Assembly: GCA_945861305.1 (NCBI GenBank)
Contig: CAMATW010000005.1
Coordinates: forward strand, 1-64,000
DNA length: 64,000 nucleotides
From: Bordetella parapertussis
GTDB lineage: Bacteria; Pseudomonadota; Gammaproteobacteria; Burkholderiales; Burkholderiaceae_C
Reading direction: 5' to 3'
The first letter of the stretch is position 1; every line of letters begins with the position of its first letter. The position numbers and the translations under genes are program-made. Below the pieces are notes generated by a model, which was not told where the DNA came from, made no database searches, and worked only from the letters and a program-made list of their open reading frames with translations. Below are positions 60,460 through 64,000 of the stretch, in pieces.

Positions 60460-61236
60460 ATGACTGCGTCTATGAGGTATTGTGCGGACATGGAAGTTCT
60501 TCAAATCCCCGGGCCAAGCACCCTCGCCCCCTTGGTTTTCCTGCATGAGGGCCTGGGTTCGGTCGCCATGTGGCAAGGCCGTGCAGGTGACTGGCCGCTG
60601 CAGGTTTGTCAATCCGCAGGTCGTGCCGGTTGGGTGTATTCCCGCCGTGGCTATGGGCAGTCCCCCGCCATCCCCGATGTGCGCGGTAGCGGCCGCTTGG
60701 GTGCGGACTATATGCACCGCGAAGCTTGGGAGGTATTGCCTGAATTGCTCAAGAACTGGGGCGTGGAGAAAACCGTGCTGGTAGGCCACTCGGATGGCGG
60801 CACCATCGCCCTGCTGCACGCGGCGCGGTTTGCGGTAGAGGGCTGTGTGGTGATGGCGCCGCACATGATGGTGGAAGACATGACCCTCAGCGCTATCGAT
60901 GCAGCCAAGCAAGCTTATGAAACAGGAGATTTGCGCCAAAAGCTGCTGCGCTACCACACCGATGTGGACTGCGCTTTTTGGCAATGGAACGACGTCTGGC
61001 TCTCGCAGGCGTTTCGCAGCTTTGACATTCGCGAGGAATGCAATGCCATTAAAGCACCGGTATTGGCTCTGCAAGGGTTAGATGACGCGTATGGCAGCTT
61101 GCGCCACTTGGAAGAGCTGCACACGGCGGGCACGGTAGAGCGCCATGTGCTGCAAGCTTGCGGGCATTCGCCGCATAAAGACCAAGCGCAAAAGAGCTTG
61201 GATTTGGTGGTGGAATTTTTAAAGTGTTTGGCTTAG
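60460..61236 (+). CDS. Alpha/beta hydrolase
   Basis: A hydrolase of about 258 aa. LVFLHEGLGSVAMW holds the oxyanion region; the nucleophile is in LVGHSDGGTIALLHA; the acid is probably in QGLDDAYG and the His in ACGHSPHKD. Substrate unknown. The frame is open from 60274, antisense to the RodZ-like gene. ATGs at 60445, 60460, 60472 and 60490 are all possible; I picked 60460, without a convincing Shine-Dalgarno. It overlaps the convergent rsuA-like gene by 4 nt at the 3' end. Confidence 0.82.
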   Translation: MTASMRYCADMEVLQIPGPSTLAPLVFLHEGLGSVAMWQGRAGDWPLQVCQSAGRAGWVYSRRGYGQSPAIPDVRGSGRLGADYMHREAWEVLPELLKNWGVEKTVLVGHSDGGTIALLHAARFAVEGCVVMAPHMMVEDMTLSAIDAAKQAYETGDLRQKLLRYHTDVDCAFWQWNDVWLSQAFRSFDIREECNAIKAPVLALQGLDDAYGSLRHLEELHTAGTVERHVLQACGHSPHKDQAQKSLDLVVEFLKCLA

Positions 61237-61967
61237 CCTGAACAGTGGGCTAATTCGTTCGGCCCCAACCATCGCCACTGACCAGGCGCTAAATCGGCTG
61301 GCAAGACCAGCCCACCTATGCGCGAGCGGTGAAGTCCAACTACCTTGTGACCCACAGCCCCCAACATGCGTTTGACTTGGTGGTATTTGCCCTCAGTCAA
61401 GGTCAGGTGCAATTGGTGGGTGCCAATTTGTTCGCAAGCTGCGGCCTTCACAGGCCGCGGGTAGTCATTCAGCACCACCCCCGCCAGCAGCTTTTGGCAA
61501 ACCTTGTCGTCCAGCGGGTCGGCCGTGGTCAGTTCGTACAGCTTGGGCACATGGTGCTTGGGTGAACTCATGCGGTGAATGAACTGGCCATCGTCACTCA
61601 GCAGCAACATGCCGGTGGTGTCTTGGTCCAAACGCCCAACAGCTTGCACACCTTGCAAGCCTGTTTTGGCAGGACGTTGGCGCAGCGGTGCTGGCAAGAG
61701 GCTGTACACACTGGGCCACACGGAGGGCTTGTGCGAGCACTCGGTGCCTGCTGGTTTGTGAAGCAGGATGTAGGACTTGGTGTGGAATTGCCAAAGAACG
61801 CCTCGCACCTCGAAGTGCATACCGTCCGCTGGGTTGATGTCAAGGTCCTCGTCCGTCAATTGCAGGCCGCTGCCCGTATCGACTTTGACGAGGCCTTGCT
61901 GCACCAGCCCCGCGCAAATGCGGCGGGTGCCAAAGCCTTGGGAGAAGAGGAGGTCTGAGAGGTACAT
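61233..61967 (-). CDS. RsuA/RluB-family pseudouridine synthase
   Basis: A 244-aa rRNA pseudouridine synthase. The N-terminal S4 RNA-binding domain (LLFSQGFGTRRICAGLVQQG) precedes the catalytic domain with KPAGTECSHKPS, the nucleophile in AVGRLDQDTTGMLLLSDDG and LTEGKYHQVKRMLGAVGHKV. This is the RsuA branch that modifies 16S rRNA U516 in E. coli. It reads in the same direction as the polysaccharide genes upstream but is separated from them by 16 nt. Confidence 0.92.
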   Translation of the reverse strand: MYLSDLLFSQGFGTRRICAGLVQQGLVKVDTGSGLQLTDEDLDINPADGMHFEVRGVLWQFHTKSYILLHKPAGTECSHKPSVWPSVYSLLPAPLRQRPAKTGLQGVQAVGRLDQDTTGMLLLSDDGQFIHRMSSPKHHVPKLYELTTADPLDDKVCQKLLAGVVLNDYPRPVKAAACEQIGTHQLHLTLTEGKYHQVKRMLGAVGHKVVGLHRSRIGGLVLPADLAPGQWRWLGPNELAHCSG

Positions 61968-61983
61968 GAAGGTGTACCTTAGC

Positions 61984-62940
61984 TTAAGCTGAACTGTCGT
62001 GTGCTTTGAGAAACCACTGAGCGGTTTCAGCTAAACCAGCTTGCATTGAAAAAGGTGGCGTCCAACTAAGCTCTTGCCTTATCTTGACACTGTCCAAATA
62101 CAAAGAGCCAAACAAGCGATCAACAACGCTTGATTTCCCTAAAGCACTTGCTACTAGACGAAGCATGCCCTGCGGCAGAGAAAACAAACGCGGGGGTTTA
62201 TTTAGAGCCTGTGCAATGCGTTCAACCAATTGGGTGGTTGAAACATCTTGACCATCCGACAACAGATAGAGCTTGTTGGCTGCATCAGGGTGTTCAAGTG
62301 CGATAAGAATTGCGTCCACCAAATTGCCGATATACAAAAGGCTTCTGTGGTTATGGATACCCCTCAAGGGTAGTGGCCAGCCCTTGTGGACAGTTTGAAG
62401 AAGCTGTAGAAAGTTGGCACCGACACCCGGTCCGTACACCAGGGGGATGCGCAATATGACCATCTGCATTCCCGTCTCTACAGAAATTTTCCATAAGCTT
62501 TGTTCGGCTTCCCACTTAGAGGCGGCATAGGCGTCTTCTGGTGCGGGGTTATCGGTCTCTAAGTAGGCACGTGGACTACCCTCACCGTTGACCTTCACTG
62601 AGCTTAAGAAAATAAATCGACGCACACCTGACGCGGCTGCTTGGCGAGCGAGATTTAAAGTGCCTTCGGTGTTGACTTCACGGAATGCAGCATAAGCATC
62701 GCTTGAGGTCTCTTGGGTGATATGCACCCTTGCAGCGAGGTGAACCACAACAGTGACACCGTCTAAGGCTTGGGTCCATGGGGTGTGGGCGTTGATGTCG
62801 CCTACGCTGATGTATTTGTGGTTGGTCGGGTTTTCAACTTGGCTTCTCACCGCTAACTGATGAATAAGCTCGCGTCTTGTAAGCTGCGACACAAGATGTT
62901 GCCCCACAAAACCTGTTCCCCCTGTTATCAGCAAGTTCAT
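61984..62940 (-). CDS. NAD-dependent epimerase/reductase of polysaccharide synthesis (WbpV-like)
   Basis: An extended SDR of about 318 aa. GGTGFVGQHLVSQL is the NAD site; FLSSVKVNGEG and DAYAASKWEAEQ hold Ser, Tyr and Lys; LRIPLVYGPGVGANF and NHRSLLYIGNLVDAI are typical of the WbpV/UDP-hexose epimerase group. Next to a WbpM-like dehydratase this suggests UDP-N-acetylquinovosamine formation. The frame opens at 63036 within the upstream gene, but MNLLITGG at 62940 is the natural start. It lies 4 nt after the upstream stop. Confidence 0.85.
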   Translation of the reverse strand: MNLLITGGTGFVGQHLVSQLTRRELIHQLAVRSQVENPTNHKYISVGDINAHTPWTQALDGVTVVVHLAARVHITQETSSDAYAAFREVNTEGTLNLARQAAASGVRRFIFLSSVKVNGEGSPRAYLETDNPAPEDAYAASKWEAEQSLWKISVETGMQMVILRIPLVYGPGVGANFLQLLQTVHKGWPLPLRGIHNHRSLLYIGNLVDAILIALEHPDAANKLYLLSDGQDVSTTQLVERIAQALNKPPRLFSLPQGMLRLVASALGKSSVVDRLFGSLYLDSVKIRQELSWTPPFSMQAGLAETAQWFLKAHDSSA

Positions 62941-62944
62941 AGGG

Positions 62945-64000
62945 CTAGGTTGCTTTAAGCTTTTCAGCCATGTGCACCCAATCCACCACCTCGTCGCTGG
63001 GTTGGTAGCCAGGCACCAAGCTTTGCAGCAAGCCACGAATCATGGGCACATCGTTGCTTTTAATCGCCACGTTGATTTCATCCAAGTGAAGTTGTAATAC
63101 CTGCCAAGGCATGAACTCTTCGTTCGCCTTCATGATGCGTGGGTGTTGCGTCCCTTGTGGGTTGTCACCAATCAACAATTCTTCAAAGAGCTTTTCACCT
63201 GGACGCAAGCCGGTGATGGCAATTTCAATGTCGCCATCAGGGTGATGCGCATCTTTCAAGACCAAGCCGGAGAGCTCCACCATGCGTTTGGCAAGGTCAA
63301 AAATACGGACAGGCTGCCCCATGTCCAACACAAACACATCACCGCCCGTGCCCATGGCGCCTGCTTGAATCACCAACTGTGCAGCTTCAGGAATGGTCAT
63401 GAAGTAACGCGTGATGTCTGCATGCGTCAAGGTGATGGGGCCACCGGACTTGATTTGGTCGCGAAACAGAGGTACCACAGAGCCGCTGGACCCCAACACA
63501 TTGCCAAAGCGCACCATGGAAAAAGTGGTGGTGGCTTGGATTGAATGATGCTGAGCCAAGGCTTGCAAAACCATCTCTGACAAGCGCTTGGAAGCACCCA
63601 TGACGTTGGTGGGTCGAACAGCTTTGTCAGTGCTGATCAACACAAAGTTATGCACGCCATGGCTTGCCGCAGCTTCTGCACATACACGGGTACCAAGGAC
63701 GTTGTTGCGCACACCCTCGCTGGGGTTGTGCTCCACCAACGGCACATGCTTGTAGGCCGCTGCGTGGTAGACCGTTTGCGGCTTCCACGTGGCCATGATG
63801 TCGTTCATTCTCACCGCATCACACACAGAGGCTAGCAAAGGTATCAGCTCAGTCGCCAAGCCTTCAGCAGCGCGGTCAGACAACAACGTTTGCAACTCTT
63901 GGTGGATTTGGTAGAGCGAAAATTCACTCATGTCCACCAACAGCAATTGCAAAGGCTGGGTCTGAAGGATTTGTCGGCTCAACTCGCTGCCAATGCTGCC
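62945..64000 (-). CDS. Nucleotide-sugar 4,6-dehydratase, WbpM/CapD-like (5' end beyond window)
   Basis: The C-terminal 351 residues of a polysaccharide-biosynthesis dehydratase; the reading frame stays open to the window edge (GSIGSE precedes a spurious TTG start at 63982). GSIGSELSRQIL is part of the NAD site, VYHAAAYKHVPLVEHNP is diagnostic for the WbpM/CapD family, and LISTDKAVRPTNVMGASKRL gives the catalytic region (Met/Lys in place of Tyr/Lys). The missing part would include the N-terminal membrane helices of the ~620-aa forms. It would convert UDP-GlcNAc to its 4-keto-6-deoxy product for O-antigen or capsule. Confidence 0.9.
   Translation of the reverse strand, partial: GSIGSELSRQILQTQPLQLLLVDMSEFSLYQIHQELQTLLSDRAAEGLATELIPLLASVCDAVRMNDIMATWKPQTVYHAAAYKHVPLVEHNPSEGVRNNVLGTRVCAEAAASHGVHNFVLISTDKAVRPTNVMGASKRLSEMVLQALAQHHSIQATTTFSMVRFGNVLGSSGSVVPLFRDQIKSGGPITLTHADITRYFMTIPEAAQLVIQAGAMGTGGDVFVLDMGQPVRIFDLAKRMVELSGLVLKDAHHPDGDIEIAITGLRPGEKLFEELLIGDNPQGTQHPRIMKANEEFMPWQVLQLHLDEINVAIKSNDVPMIRGLLQSLVPGYQPSDEVVDWVHMAEKLKAT

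Overview
The window is a 64 kb piece of a Gram-negative chromosome. The gene families and their order point to the Burkholderiales, probably Comamonadaceae of the Limnohabitans/Rhodoferax type. This rests on family resemblance (amiC..mutL..miaA block, minCDE, waaA/waaC/phosphohexomutase, endonuclease-type MutL) and on moderate GC content; no 16S or ribosomal genes are present to confirm it. Coding density is high, with many 1-4 nt stop/start overlaps. One tRNA gene (tRNA-Leu, UAA) is present. I see no CRISPR array, prophage, integrase or intact transposase.

Layout. 1-7.1 kb: a Tat-exported cell-wall amidase (amiC) faces a 1,885-residue, repeat-built, probably type I secreted surface protein. 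7.2-13.8 kb: dedA divergent from mutL - Bcr/CflA-type exporter - miaA - RluA-type pseudouridine synthase - SDR dehydrogenase - hemerythrin. 13.9-17.6 kb: an oppositely oriented operon of acyl-CoA ligase, luciferase-like flavin monooxygenase and a MesD-type core methionine synthase. 17.7-22.2 kb: an unusual response regulator with an N-terminal HTH, the translation factor ettA and the helicase rhlE. 22.2-30.5 kb: sugar-acid metabolism (2-hydroxyacid dehydrogenase, arabonate-type dehydratase, DenD-like dehydrogenase) beside a complete CUT1-type sugar ABC transporter. 30.5-32.6 kb: pdxH, msrA and a YdcF-like protein. 32.6-39.7 kb: a TetR-controlled tripartite RND efflux system with a protein-isoaspartate-methyltransferase-like gene inside it. 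39.7-43.4 kb: LPS core genes (phosphohexomutase-waaC-waaA). 43.4-46.3 kb: ogt-eamA, a repeat-filled gap and an esterase. 46.3-51.1 kb: bactofilin with M23 peptidase, a membrane-protein pair of unknown role, and minCDE. 51.1-53.4 kb: a small secreted protein, an AT-rich gap and a three-gene winged-HTH/histidine kinase/receiver cassette. 53.5-58.7 kb: acs, yqhA, fumarase, murI. 58.7-64 kb: a conserved-looking unknown gene, tRNA-Leu, a RodZ-like protein, a hydrolase, an RsuA-type synthase and the edge of a polysaccharide locus (WbpV- and WbpM-like).

Two families of palindromic intergenic repeats run through the window. One is a 25-bp REP-like hairpin (consensus TTAATTGGGGTCAGAT followed by YCCAATTAA, 4 copies). 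Two tandem copies of it lie inside the reading frame of the RluA-type gene and supply its C-terminus. The other is a 110-150 bp MITE-like palindrome whose ends resemble CATTGCGAGCGAAGCGAAGC; it occurs as full copies near 25.1, 45.0, 45.3 and 53.4 kb, with fragments at 7.2 and 13.8 kb.

The strongest leads are: the giant surface protein lying between amiC and mutL, the repeat-derived protein tail, the MesD-like gene paired with a flavin monooxygenase rather than its usual DUF1852 partner, the HTH-receiver regulator with a cluster of TTACC half-sites upstream, a perfect 14-bp hairpin between minC and minD, and the winged-HTH/kinase/receiver cassette. None of them is a demonstrated new system; each is a hypothesis from sequence alone.
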